This document shows, in pieces, positions 26,598 through 35,081 of a DNA stretch of 64,000 nt (the stretch's first letter is position 1; every line of letters starts with the position of its first letter). The DNA comes from Skermania piniformis (GTDB lineage Bacteria > Actinomycetota > Actinomycetes > Mycobacteriales > Mycobacteriaceae). A model generated the notes under the pieces. The model was not told the DNA's origin. It saw only the letters and a program-made list of their open reading frames with translations, and searched no databases. The position numbers and the translations under genes were made by a program. The stretch lies in contig NZ_CP079105.1 of assembly GCF_019285775.1 (NCBI RefSeq), positions 3,038,001-3,102,000 on the forward strand, written 5' to 3'.

Positions 26598-29500
26598 CTA
26601 CAGCGTCGGACCGACCCGTGTTGACCCGGTGCGACTGGCGGGCTCCTGCGGCTGTCGTTCTGCATCGGCGAGGTTTCGAGCTCGCTCGAGTGCCGCTCGC
26701 GCGCGAGCCGCGTCGACCTTCTGCACGTCACTCTCGGCCGGCACGCCGAGCGGGTGTGGGCCAGTAATGCCGTAGCGATCGCGGTACGCCGCGACGATAC
26801 GGGCAGCCTGCCGCCATGCGGCCGCGTCCCGCCCTTGCTTCGGCGCAACTCCGAGTGCTGTCGCCCAGCCGCGGCGTTCGTGCAGCGCGGTGTCGAGGAT
26901 CGCGTCGGCGCGAGCTTCGATCAGGTCACGCCGTTCAGTTAGCGCCCGCCGGAACTCCGCGCTCATCGTGCCGGTGGCCTCCGGCATGAGCCCGGCGATC
27001 AGGCGGGGTGCCTTGCGCTCCCGCCCGGAGCCGGCGGGCCGGACGGTGGCTCGGGCGACGCGGTAGTGGAGGACGGCGGCGATGTCGTCGGCGTCCCCGA
27101 ACGCCCGCCCCCGGACCAGGCGCGGCAGCAGCGTCTCGATGTCGTGGTGATTGGCCTCGGCGCGGCGGAGCTCGGTGGTGAGCGCGCCGAACGCGGGCGA
27201 GGTGATCGCGGCTTCGGCTTCGTCGTCGGTGAGGCCGGAGGCGTGGATGAGGAGTGCCCATCGGTCGTGCTGGGCTGCGGCGGCGATCGACTCGTATTCG
27301 GCGGCGAGCTGGGCGATCGACCCCCATGCGTCCTGTTCGGCGGTGATGGTCTCGTGGGCGGAGAGCTCAGCGCCAGCGTGCTGGAGGATCGCGGCCATGA
27401 CGGTGAGCCCGGTCGCCTCACTTCGGGGACCGTCGTGCGCGGCGTCGGGCCGGTCGACGGCGAGATAGGCGCGGTTGCTCTCGGCGCCGCGGGTCATGGC
27501 GACGTAGAAGTTCTCCCGCGTCGTGGCCGCGTCGGCCAGGACGTGCGCGGTGTCGACCGTGACGCCCTGCGTCCGATAGGAGGTGATCGCGTAGCCGAGC
27601 TCGACATGCTCGGCCGCGTAGTCGGCCGGGATCACGACCGAGCCGCCCCACCGCTGGCCGGCTCTGCGGAGGGTGAGGGAGCCGTCGTCGCGGACCTCGG
27701 TGACCGTCCACCTGTTGCCGTTGCGGACCCAGCCTCGCCCGGCGCGGAGGCGTCGGTCGTTGTGGCGCGTGATGACGGTATCGCCGGCCGCGGCGCGCTG
27801 GCCGTTGTGCAGTTCGACCTCGCGGCGGGCGTTCACGGTGCCGTCCAGGATCAGTTCGGCGCGGGCACGCTCGCTCAGCGCCAGCACGGACTCGTTCGAG
27901 TCCGCCACCAGCACGCTTGCTCGCCCGGCGAGCATGTCCGCGCGCCAGGCAGCGTAGGCGGCCTCGATCACCGCCTCCGTGTCGCCCTCGGTGATGCGCT
28001 CGTGGGTCGCGTAGGCGTCGACGACCGTGGTGTCGCCGTGGCGCAGGCCGAGGGAGGCAGTCTTCTCCCACTCGTTCCTGAAACGGTGGATGTCGGCCAG
28101 TTCGGGGGCGTCGTCGCAGTCGTGGACGAGCATCGCGTAGGCCCCGGATGCGGTCGGTGACTGGAGCTGGGCGTAGTCCCCGACCAGCAGCGTCTTCGCC
28201 CCGGCTTCGACGGCGAGGGCGGTGATGCGGTCGAGGGAGACGGTGCCGGCCAGGGATGCCTCATCGATGATGACGAGCTGGCCCTTGCGGAACGTCTCGC
28301 CGTACATGATGTGGTTCTGCCACCACTTCGCCGTGTTCTCTGTAGCGATACCGAGGTCATCGGCAAGGACCTGCGCGGCGACCGCGGACGGCGCGAGACC
28401 GACCACGCTGCCGCGCCCGTGTTCGTTCTCCCATGCCCGCCGCAGGGCGTTCATCGCGGTCGTCTTGCCCGCCCCGGCCGGACCCACGAGGACGTCGATG
28501 AGCCGGCCGGAGAGCGCGATCTTCGCCAGCGCGCCCGCTTGGTCTGGGCCGAGGGTGCGGCCCTGCCGGTCGGGTCGGCGGGCGATGCGCTCCACGGTGA
28601 CCAGGGGCACGGTCGGGCCGGTCGTGGTGCGGGCGCGGTCGAGGAGGCGGTCTTCGGCTGCCAGCAGCACCTCAGAGGAGAACACCGCCGAGTGCTTCGG
28701 TCGGAACACCGAAGTGCCATCCGGCCGCTGGAACGCCGCCGGGCTCGATGCGAGCTCGGGCGGGGTCAGCCGCAGCGAGACGGCCTCGGCGGCGTCGACC
28801 ACGAGGCCGACGACGGCCTCCCGATCCTCGGTCGTGGCGAACCTGTAGCCGGTGGTCTGCCGAGCGGCCTCGGCCATCAGGTTCCAGCGCCGCCAGGTGG
28901 AGCGCTTCTCGCCGACCGCCTCGACCACGCTCCCGCCGAGCGACGCGATCACGTCGAGCGGGATGTCGTCGGCCCGGAGCAGCAGCGGCTCCTCGTTCGC
29001 CGTCACGCCCCGCGCCCACGAGGTCGCGTCCGAGCCGAGGACCTGCCCGGCGCGGTGCCGCCACGAGACGGTCAGGTCGGCGAGCGAGCGGACCTCCTTC
29101 TCGGGACGGGTGGAGAGGGTGGCCTGAGCGCGGAGCTTCATGATCGTCGCCGGCGACGGCCGCCGCCCATGCTCGGAGACGTAGCGGTCGATGAGGCGAT
29201 CCGTCTCGGCGTCGATGTGCCGGGCGCGGGTGGAGAACTCCTTGACCAGTTCCTCCGGCACCGCGGCGATCGCCCACGCCGGGTTCCGATCCCGCCCCAT
29301 GTCGCGGGCCTCCCACTCCACGCCGAATGACCGAGTGAGGTGGTCGGCGAAGACCGCCTCGTGCAACTCGGAGAGCGCGACGGTCGCGGCGTGCATTGGG
29401 CGGCCGTCGAGGGAACGCCACTTGCCGTCGAGGACGGTCTGCACCTTGTTCGAGATGACGACGTGCGTGTGCAAGTGCGGGTCGCCCGCCCGGCTGTCGT

Positions 29501-30140
29501 AGTGATCGAAAGCGGTAGCGATGAGCCCGGTGACATCGACTTGTGCAACCGCGCCGTCGCGGGCCGTTGCGCCGGTGCGGGTGGCTGCAACCTCCCGTTC
29601 CATGAACGCAACCACCTCCGCAACCGCCGCGTGGTGCGCATCCGCAATGAGCGCCTGCGTGCCCGCGTCCGCAACCGCCCAGAGCACCGAGGCGGACTTG
29701 GGGATTGAGAAGGTGAAGTCGTAGCCTGCAACCGCGCGCCGGGTTCCGCGGGCCCATTCCTCGGCCTCGATGACGGCGACTGCCTCCGCGCGTCCCACCG
29801 GACCGAGGCCGGGATCGAGAGCCGCGATCCGTTCCTCGATCCGCTCCGCCACCGACTTGTAGGCGGGATACGCCAGCCCGAGCGGGGCGCCTGTGACAGG
29901 GTGCTTGCCGAGACCAACGAGGAGTTCGAGCTGGGCTTCGGACACCTGATCGCCCTCCGCGATCATCCCGCCGAGTGAGGTGACCCCGCCGCCGAGCCAG
30001 CGACCCGGCGGGGTGCCCTTCTCGGCGTAGTAGCGGGTCAGCGGCGTCGAGAGGAAGCGGTCACCGTCGCCCGCGACGACGGTACGGAGCAGGTACTTGT
30101 ACCCATCACCCGCGCTCATCACGCGCATCGAGACCGTCAC
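26598..30140 (-). CDS. traA: MobF-family conjugative relaxase-helicase TraA
   Basis: 1180 residues from GTG at 30140; a GTG at 30167 is the alternative. The TrwC-type relaxase domain is N-terminal: catalytic tyrosines in TRYYAEKG (37-38) and the three-histidine metal site in GDPHLHTHVV (about 215-225). A RecD-like helicase follows, with Walker A GPAGAGKT (about residue 550) and a later SYRTQGVTVD. It nicks oriT, stays covalently bound to the strand and unwinds it for transfer. Full length for the family. Inverted repeats just upstream are candidates for oriT or an operator. Confidence 0.93.
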   Translation of the reverse strand: MTVSMRVMSAGDGYKYLLRTVVAGDGDRFLSTPLTRYYAEKGTPPGRWLGGGVTSLGGMIAEGDQVSEAQLELLVGLGKHPVTGAPLGLAYPAYKSVAERIEERIAALDPGLGPVGRAEAVAVIEAEEWARGTRRAVAGYDFTFSIPKSASVLWAVADAGTQALIADAHHAAVAEVVAFMEREVAATRTGATARDGAVAQVDVTGLIATAFDHYDSRAGDPHLHTHVVISNKVQTVLDGKWRSLDGRPMHAATVALSELHEAVFADHLTRSFGVEWEARDMGRDRNPAWAIAAVPEELVKEFSTRARHIDAETDRLIDRYVSEHGRRPSPATIMKLRAQATLSTRPEKEVRSLADLTVSWRHRAGQVLGSDATSWARGVTANEEPLLLRADDIPLDVIASLGGSVVEAVGEKRSTWRRWNLMAEAARQTTGYRFATTEDREAVVGLVVDAAEAVSLRLTPPELASSPAAFQRPDGTSVFRPKHSAVFSSEVLLAAEDRLLDRARTTTGPTVPLVTVERIARRPDRQGRTLGPDQAGALAKIALSGRLIDVLVGPAGAGKTTAMNALRRAWENEHGRGSVVGLAPSAVAAQVLADDLGIATENTAKWWQNHIMYGETFRKGQLVIIDEASLAGTVSLDRITALAVEAGAKTLLVGDYAQLQSPTASGAYAMLVHDCDDAPELADIHRFRNEWEKTASLGLRHGDTTVVDAYATHERITEGDTEAVIEAAYAAWRADMLAGRASVLVADSNESVLALSERARAELILDGTVNARREVELHNGQRAAAGDTVITRHNDRRLRAGRGWVRNGNRWTVTEVRDDGSLTLRRAGQRWGGSVVIPADYAAEHVELGYAITSYRTQGVTVDTAHVLADAATTRENFYVAMTRGAESNRAYLAVDRPDAAHDGPRSEATGLTVMAAILQHAGAELSAHETITAEQDAWGSIAQLAAEYESIAAAAQHDRWALLIHASGLTDDEAEAAITSPAFGALTTELRRAEANHHDIETLLPRLVRGRAFGDADDIAAVLHYRVARATVRPAGSGRERKAPRLIAGLMPEATGTMSAEFRRALTERRDLIEARADAILDTALHERRGWATALGVAPKQGRDAAAWRQAARIVAAYRDRYGITGPHPLGVPAESDVQKVDAARARAALERARNLADAERQPQEPASRTGSTRVGPTL

Positions 30141-30160
30141 CTCGCCCGCCTTTCTCCGCT

Positions 30161-30198
30161 CGCTCACGAGGTGAGCGACAGCCCGCCGAAGGCGGGCT
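30161..30198. repeat. Two adjacent hairpins upstream of traA (oriT or operator candidate)
   Basis: CGCTCAC-GAG-GTGAGCG (30161-30177) and AGCCCGCC-GAA-GGCGGGCT (30180-30198) lie side by side at the 5' end of the relaxase gene. MobF origins are often next to the relaxase gene and contain inverted repeats. The first repeat overlaps the alternative GTG start, so autoregulation is equally possible. Confidence 0.45.
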
Positions 30199-30303
30199 CA
30201 ACCTCGACCTGCAAGAGGCGTGGTACCTCTGAAGGAGGCGGAGACGAGATCTTTGGCAGGAACGCGGCGCGGCGCGGTTGGGTGGGCGCGGGAGGCGCGG
30301 CGA

Positions 30304-30317
30304 GCACCTGGCAGGTG
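30304..30317. promoter_or_regulatory. Palindromic GCACCTG motif between traA and the methylase gene
   Basis: CACCTG-G-CAGGTG (30305-30317), a near-perfect dyad preceded by G. It is the palindromic version of the GCACCTG motif repeated in the gaps of the conjugation operon. It lies in the divergent region between traA and the methylase gene. Confidence 0.4.
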
Positions 30318-30381
30318 ACCAGCCCGGCCAGGAGTTCACGAGTGGACGACGGCCGGGGATCACCGATCCGTCGGAGTCCTC

Positions 30382-31461
30382 ATGCGAGATACGAGCGACG
30401 AATCAGGCGACCGCCACTTGCGGGTCGGGTCGTTGTTCTCTGGCTACGGTGGACTCGACCTCGCCGTCGAGGAGGTCTTCGAGGCCCGAACGGTGTGGTT
30501 CTCCGAAATCAGCGAGCCTGTCGCTCGCGTCTTCTCTCATCACTGGCCCGACGCACCGAACCTCGGCGATATCACCGCCATCGACTGGAGCTCGGTCACG
30601 CCCGTCGACGTACTGTGCGGTGGGTTTCCCTGCCAGGACGTTTCCACGGTCGGGAAGATGGCCGGCCTGAAACCCGGCACCCGCTCCGGCCTGTGGGCGC
30701 ACATGGCGACAGCGGTCGAGGCGTTGCAACCCGAGTGGGTCGTCATCGAGAACGTCCGCGGACTGCTCTCCGCTCCCGCGACCCGCCCGACCTCGGAAGG
30801 AGACGATGATGAGCGAGGCAACCCCGAGCCCGCAACCCCTGCCGGTGCAACCCCTCGCGGTGTGGAACCCGACCGGTGGCGTCTGGGAGACGAGTCAACT
30901 CGACCTCTTCGGGCGCTCGGCGCCGTACTCGGCGACCTGGCCGACCTCCGGTACGACGCGAAATGGATCGGCCTACCCGCTTCCGCCATCGGCGCACCCC
31001 ACGCCCGCTTCCGGATCTTCATCCTCGCCCACCGCACTGTTCCGGACACCGCTGGCATCGGACTCCGCACGTGGCGGGGAGAGCCTGGACCAGGTCCGGG
31101 CGAGACGGGGCACCATCGCGCTCAGCCACCAGATCATCGACCTTCTCACCCGGCACCGGAGACCGTCCCCGGAGGACGCGGCGGCACTGATCCTGGACTT
31201 CTTCGACGCTGGGGACGCTACGGCGCCGCCATCACCCGATGGGAACACACCATAGGACGCCCCGCGCCGGCACCAGCGATCCTCAACGACACCGGAGGAC
31301 CCCGGCCCGCCCCCGTGTTCGTGGAGTGGCTCATGGGCCTCGATTTGGGTTGGGTGACCCACCCGAGCCTCGGACTGACCCACAGTCAGCAGCTGACCGC
31401 GCTCGGCAACGGCGTCGTCCCTCGCCAGGCAGCAGCAGCGATCAGGACCCTGCTCTCGTGA
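30382..31461 (+). CDS. DNA (cytosine-5-)-methyltransferase
   Basis: 359 residues. Motif I GSLFSGYGGLDLA, motif IV GGFPCQD with the catalytic Cys (about residue 83), motif VI ENVRG (about 122-126), motif VIII in APHARFRIFIL, and LGNGVVPRQA near the end. It methylates cytosine at C5. No restriction enzyme is next to it, so it is probably an orphan methylase that protects the element. A second ORF with its own strong ribosome site runs within this gene in another frame over its variable region (30806-31255). Confidence 0.93.
   Translation: MRDTSDESGDRHLRVGSLFSGYGGLDLAVEEVFEARTVWFSEISEPVARVFSHHWPDAPNLGDITAIDWSSVTPVDVLCGGFPCQDVSTVGKMAGLKPGTRSGLWAHMATAVEALQPEWVVIENVRGLLSAPATRPTSEGDDDERGNPEPATPAGATPRGVEPDRWRLGDESTRPLRALGAVLGDLADLRYDAKWIGLPASAIGAPHARFRIFILAHRTVPDTAGIGLRTWRGEPGPGPGETGHHRAQPPDHRPSHPAPETVPGGRGGTDPGLLRRWGRYGAAITRWEHTIGRPAPAPAILNDTGGPRPAPVFVEWLMGLDLGWVTHPSLGLTHSQQLTALGNGVVPRQAAAAIRTLLS
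30806..31255 (+). CDS. Overlapping gene nested inside the methylase gene
   Basis: 149 residues, wholly inside the methylase ORF in the next reading frame. Its ATG at 30806 follows GGAAGGAGACG, one of the best ribosome sites in the region. The product, starting MMSEATPSPQPLPVQPL, is Pro/Ser/Thr-rich with WNPTGGVWE and LFGRSAPYSATWPTSG, a pattern I associate with small proteins next to or overlapping methylase genes in actinophages and elements. The C-terminal part is helical (LSHQIIDLLTRH). Function unknown; translation needs a test. Confidence 0.6.
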   Translation: MMSEATPSPQPLPVQPLAVWNPTGGVWETSQLDLFGRSAPYSATWPTSGTTRNGSAYPLPPSAHPTPASGSSSSPTALFRTPLASDSARGGESLDQVRARRGTIALSHQIIDLLTRHRRPSPEDAAALILDFFDAGDATAPPSPDGNTP

Positions 31462-31575
31462 TCTGCGTGATCAGAGCTTCTCGTGGGTCGCGCGTTCCGA
31501 CGCACTGGGGCACAGGGATTGTTCGTTCGCGCCCGCTGCGTTGTATCCCGAGCGCACTGGGCCCACGGCCGTTGC

Positions 31576-31640
31576 TGGCATAATGGAGGAAGCGTCGCGT
31601 GTCGATGGCGGACAGCGCCAGGCATGGAGGCGTGGTACGA
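31576..31640 (+). promoter_or_regulatory. Promoter and leader block, copy A (glycosyltransferase)
   Basis: Extended -10 TGG-CATAAT (31576-31584) followed by a leader containing AGCGTCGCGTGTCG and CAGGCATGGAGGCGT. The same block, at the same spacing, precedes the hemerythrin gene 1366 bases downstream. Reading frames inside the block differ between copies in amino-acid-changing ways, so it looks conserved as DNA or RNA rather than as a peptide. Confidence 0.5.
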
Positions 31641-32864
31641 AAGGCCAACGCTGTGCGCAGCGCTGATTCCACGACCGCATCTGCTCGGTCCAACTCTTCC
31701 AAAAACACTCCATTTATCTCATTCGCATTGCTGCCCGCCTTCGGGCATGTGTATCCCGTGATGCCCCTCGTCGAGGCCACCCAAGCTGCAGGCGCCCGAG
31801 TCCAAGTAGCGGTTGGGCGCCCGTTCAACGAGAACCTGCCGATGTCAACGGTGCTAGGCACAGATGTTGACCCGGCCGCCATGTCAGTGCCTGACCTCAC
31901 GCGCGAGAAGTTCCCCGCCGTCGTCGATGACATGCCGACACGATGGGTCCCCGCCTACTTCGGCGTCATGCACGCATTGCCGACGGTTACTGCGCTGCGA
32001 CGCGCCTGGCGTGCGGATCGGCCCGACCTCGTCGTCTATGACCCGGCGAATCCGGGTGCCGCCGTCGTGGCAGATGAACTCGGCATTCCGGCGGTTCTGT
32101 TCAGTGTCTTCCATTACTTCCCGCCCATGCTGAACTTGCCCGCCGTCACGCGACGAGCGCTGGACCATCCCGAAGTGGCTCCTTGGGAACCGGTGGCGGA
32201 CCTTACGTACCGCAATCCCTATGTCGACCCAGTGCCTGCTGCTCTCCAACAAGGGCCAATCGCCGACTATCCCGAGGTAATCCCGATCCGCACTGTCCCC
32301 TGGGAAAACCGCGCAACCGATCTCGGGGCGGTGCCAAGTCGTAGGTCGGGTAGACCACTGATCTACTTAACACTCGGCACGGTGGTGGGCACGGCAGCTT
32401 TGCTTCGAGGACTCATCCTGGAAGCAGCCGAGGTCGGCGATGTGATTGCGTCGACAGGCCCGGGAGTCGAACGCTCCGAGTTGGCGGGTCTGCCAGGCAA
32501 CGTGATTCTTCGCGAGTTCGTTCCGACTCGCGCGGTCATGAGCGTAGCTGACCTTGTTGTTCACCACGGAGGCATGGGCACCACCTTGGCCGCAGCTGCT
32601 CACGGGATTCCCCAGCTCATCGTGCCGCAGGTCGGTGATCAGTTCGCCAACGCGCAAGCGGTTGCTCGGGCCGGAATCGGCCAGGCACTCATTGGACCCA
32701 GAGCCGATGGCGCCGTCAGCGCCGCACTCACTACGCTTCAGGACGACGACTACACGCGTGAGGCAGCCCGGTCGGTAGCGCGCAGCATCGCTGCCACGCC
32801 CGGTCCTGATCGAGTCGCGGACCTGCTCATTTCGCGCGCGGCCCGGGGCCTGCACGGCAGCTAG
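31599..32864 (+). CDS. MGT/OleD-type glycosyltransferase, possibly macrolide-inactivating
   Basis: 421 residues from GTG at 31599; a later start (GTG at 31653) is possible, since family similarity begins only at FISFALLPAFGHVYPVMPL. GT-B fold: the acceptor-side N-domain and a C-domain with LIYLTLGTVVG, FVPTRAVMSVADLVVHHGGMGTTLAAAAHG and PQLIVPQVGDQFANA, the sugar-nucleotide signature of GT1 enzymes. OleD/Mgt relatives glucosylate macrolides. Sitting on a conjugative element behind its own promoter and leader, it is plausible antibiotic-resistance cargo. The substrate is not proven. Confidence 0.82.
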   Translation: MSMADSARHGGVVRKANAVRSADSTTASARSNSSKNTPFISFALLPAFGHVYPVMPLVEATQAAGARVQVAVGRPFNENLPMSTVLGTDVDPAAMSVPDLTREKFPAVVDDMPTRWVPAYFGVMHALPTVTALRRAWRADRPDLVVYDPANPGAAVVADELGIPAVLFSVFHYFPPMLNLPAVTRRALDHPEVAPWEPVADLTYRNPYVDPVPAALQQGPIADYPEVIPIRTVPWENRATDLGAVPSRRSGRPLIYLTLGTVVGTAALLRGLILEAAEVGDVIASTGPGVERSELAGLPGNVILREFVPTRAVMSVADLVVHHGGMGTTLAAAAHGIPQLIVPQVGDQFANAQAVARAGIGQALIGPRADGAVSAALTTLQDDDYTREAARSVARSIAATPGPDRVADLLISRAARGLHGS

Positions 32865-32875
32865 TCACCAAGCTC

Positions 32876-32917
32876 GGCGGCACCTGCGATCCGATCGCGG
32901 GTGTGGCAGGTGCCGCC
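32876..32917 (+). terminator. Hairpin terminator after glycosyltransferase
   Basis: Perfect 12-bp arms GGCGGCACCTGC (32876-32887) and GCAGGTGCCGCC (32906-32917), 11 bases after the stop codon. Confidence 0.65.
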
Positions 32918-32941
32918 ACCGATGGGACCTGGGAGCGACTT

Positions 32942-33007
32942 TGGTAGAGTGGTCGTAGCGTCGCGTGTCGGTGACGGACTGCGTCAGGCATGGAGGCGTC
33001 GGACCTG
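32942..33007 (+). promoter_or_regulatory. Promoter and leader block, copy B (hemerythrin gene)
   Basis: Extended -10 TGG-TAGAGT (32942-32950) and the same leader as copy A, with AGCGTCGCGTGTCG and CAGGCATGGAGGCGT. In both copies the end of the -10 is 40 bases from the ATG of ATGGAGGCG. Here that ATG (32990) opens a 19-codon ORF whose TGA overlaps the hemerythrin GTG start (GTGA), so the leader could be translated and coupled. Confidence 0.5.
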
Positions 33008-33045
33008 GAAGGTGGTCACAATGACCCTTTCCCTGCTCCTCACTC

Positions 33046-33513
33046 GTGAGTGAGGGCGAGAAGAACAGGCTTGTCGCCTGGAACCGCGAACTATCAGCAG
33101 CCCATGAACGACTGCGCCGAGCACTGCGTCTTGCGCGTGATGCGACCACGCTCAAAGACGTTGCTTCGGCACGCGCTGACCTCATGTTGTACTGCAAAGG
33201 GTTCTGCACGGCCCTAAGCGGTCACCATGTGAGCGAAGATGTCGCGCTGTTCCCTGAGCTTTCAGCGCGCTATCCGGCTCTTCGGACGACGATAGCGAAG
33301 CTCGAACAAGACCACGAGCTAATCGCAGCACTGCTCACACAGTTCGATCAGGCAATTGCCGCCTCCGCCACTCCGAATGAACTGTCCCTTCATCTGGAGG
33401 GGCTCTCCGCGATCATGGAGTCCCACTTCCAGTACGAGGAACGCGAACTTTCAGACACGCTCTCAAGACTCGACCTCGACGAGGACCCACGTGCCCTCTT
33501 GGGGCCTCTGTGA
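33046..33513 (+). CDS. Hemerythrin HHE-domain protein
   Basis: 155 residues from GTG at 33046. Four-helix di-iron domain with HEPN-unrelated ligands spread over AAHERL, SGHHVSEDVALFPEL, DHELI and ESHFQYEERE. Such proteins bind oxygen, NO or sense iron/redox state. It follows the glycosyltransferase and has the same promoter block, suggesting co-regulation. Physiological role unclear. Confidence 0.85.
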   Translation: MSEGEKNRLVAWNRELSAAHERLRRALRLARDATTLKDVASARADLMLYCKGFCTALSGHHVSEDVALFPELSARYPALRTTIAKLEQDHELIAALLTQFDQAIAASATPNELSLHLEGLSAIMESHFQYEERELSDTLSRLDLDEDPRALLGPL

Positions 33514-33658
33514 GGTGCCACGCGGCACAGTCGCGATCAGGCACACCAGTGATCGCGTATGTCCTGTCTCGATACTCCGAGACAGGTGCTCAGTCCGCTG
33601 ATTGTGAGCGTGCGACTTCGACGTCGGTCCTGCCGCGGAAAGAACGCGCACGATCCCG

Positions 33659-33730
33659 ATGACGCATCGCGCCCAAGTCAGGCAGCACGCAGAGTTGCCG
33701 TCGATCGCTGACCATGATGCGCCCCCACCT
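33659..33730 (+). pseudogene. Possible 5' fragment of the IS-split AraC regulator
   Basis: From ATG at 33659 a frame runs without stop into the IS left end. Removing the IS and one copy of its 3-bp duplication joins this frame exactly to the AraC frame at 35085. The upstream stop in this frame is at 33605-33607. Ribosome site is weak, so the start is tentative. Confidence 0.45.
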
Positions 33731-33781
33731 TGAACCGCCCCGGAGTGTCCGGAGACCTGTCCGTTTGGGAAGGATGGGTTC

Positions 33782-34108
33782 ATGTCGGGGAGTACGTCGC
33801 GGAGGTATCCGCCGGAGTTGCGGGATCGGGCGGTGCGGATGGTCGCGGAGATCCGTGCGGGTCACGAGTCGGAGTGGGCGGCGATGGGTGAGGTCGCGCG
33901 CTTGTTGGGGGTGGGGTCGGCGGAGACGGTGCGTAACTGGGTCCGCCGGGAACAGGTCGACTCCGGTGAACGCGCTGGGGTGACCTCGGAGGAATCGGCG
34001 GAGCTGAAACGGTTGCGACGCGAGGTCGCCGAGTTGAAGCGTGCCAACGCGATCCTGCGTTCTGCGTCGGCTTTCTTCGCGGCCGAACTGGACCGGCCAC
34101 AGCGTTGA
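33782..34108 (+). CDS. IS3-family transposase OrfA
   Basis: 108 residues. An HTH (RRYPPELRDRAVRMVAEIR, then EVARLLGVGSAETVRNWVRR) and a C-terminal leucine-zipper-like coiled coil (ELKRLRREVAELKRANAIL) as in IS3/IS911 OrfA. It binds the IS ends and joins OrfB by programmed -1 frameshift; the OrfB frame is -1 relative to it. Confidence 0.92.
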   Translation: MSGSTSRRYPPELRDRAVRMVAEIRAGHESEWAAMGEVARLLGVGSAETVRNWVRREQVDSGERAGVTSEESAELKRLRREVAELKRANAILRSASAFFAAELDRPQR

Positions 34109-35055
34109 TCGTTCGCTACATCAGCGAACACCATGGCCACCGTGACGGTGGGGGTATGGCGTGGGATGTCCAGTCGATCTGCACGGTACTCAGCGAGTTG
34201 GGTGTGCCGATCGCCCCGTCGACCTACTACGAGCACCGGTCCCGGCCGCCGAGCCGACGGAAGGTTCGAGACCGGCAACTCGAGGTGCTGATTCGCCGGG
34301 TGTACGAGGAGAACTACCAGGTCTACGGCGCCCGGAAGGTGTGGCTGGCCCTGAACCGGGACGGGACCCGAGTGGCTCGCTGCACGGTGGAACGGCTGAT
34401 GCGTGAGCTCGGGCTGGCCGGTGTGGTCCGTGGGGCGGTCAAACGCACCACGATCGCCGACCCGGCAGCGGCGCGGCCGGCGGACCTGGTCCGGCGCAGG
34501 TTCACCCCGGTCGCCCCGAACCGTTTGTGGGTCGCCGACATCACCTACGTGTCCACGTGGTCGGGGTGGGTGTATGTCGCGTTCGTGATCGACGCCTACG
34601 CGCGGCGCATCATCGGCTGGCGCACCGCCACCACGATGTCGACCTCGCTGGTGTTGGATGCGGTCGAACACGCGATCTGGACCCGGAACCGGGAAGGTCG
34701 ATACCGGATGGACTCTGTTGTCCACCATACGGATAGAGGATCCCAGTACACGTCCATCCGGTTCGCAGAGCGACTCACCGAGACGGGTATCACACCGTCG
34801 GTCGGGGCGGTCGGTTCGTCCTACGACAACGCGCTCGCCGAGACGATTAACGGTCTCTACAAGACCGAACTCGTGCGCCGCCGCGGTCCGTGGCGCGGCA
34901 TCGACCCGCTCGAACTCGCCACCGCCGAATGGGTCGACTGGTTCAACCACCGACGACTACACCGCGGCTGCGGCGACGTCCCACCCATCAACCTGGAGGA
35001 CGCCCACTACGCTCAACACAGTGCCCAGCCACCCGCCGAGCACTCAAGACCGTAG
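34105..35055 (+). CDS. IS3-family transposase OrfB (DDE integrase domain)
   Basis: 316 residues from TTG at 34105, overlapping the OrfA stop. HTH_21-like region (YYEHRSRPPSRRKVRD, YGARKVW), then the rve integrase core: D in LWVADITYV, D in VHHTDRGSQY, and E in NALAETINGLYKTEL. Complete DDE triad. Expression is probably as an OrfAB fusion by -1 frameshifting near 34100. Confidence 0.93.
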   Translation: MIVRYISEHHGHRDGGGMAWDVQSICTVLSELGVPIAPSTYYEHRSRPPSRRKVRDRQLEVLIRRVYEENYQVYGARKVWLALNRDGTRVARCTVERLMRELGLAGVVRGAVKRTTIADPAAARPADLVRRRFTPVAPNRLWVADITYVSTWSGWVYVAFVIDAYARRIIGWRTATTMSTSLVLDAVEHAIWTRNREGRYRMDSVVHHTDRGSQYTSIRFAERLTETGITPSVGAVGSSYDNALAETINGLYKTELVRRRGPWRGIDPLELATAEWVDWFNHRRLHRGCGDVPPINLEDAHYAQHSAQPPAEHSRP

Positions 35056-35081
35056 GTCTCCGGACACTCCGGGGCGGTTCA

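Larger units (their letters stand above)
33731..35081. mobile_element. IS3-family insertion sequence, 1351 bp, 3-bp target duplication
   Basis: Perfect 27-bp terminal inverted repeats (33731-33757 and 35055-35081) begin TGAACCGCCCCGG, with the TG...CA ends usual for IS3. CCT is present directly on both sides (33728-33730 and 35082-35084). It has two overlapping ORFs in the IS3 arrangement, both intact, so it is probably active or recent. Confidence 0.93.

Noticed and set aside
31624-31761. 45-codon ORF starting MEAWYERP in the glycosyltransferase leader as a leader peptide gene
   Set aside because: It overlaps the coding sequence of the glycosyltransferase for most of its length, and the other copy of the leader encodes a different 19-codon peptide.
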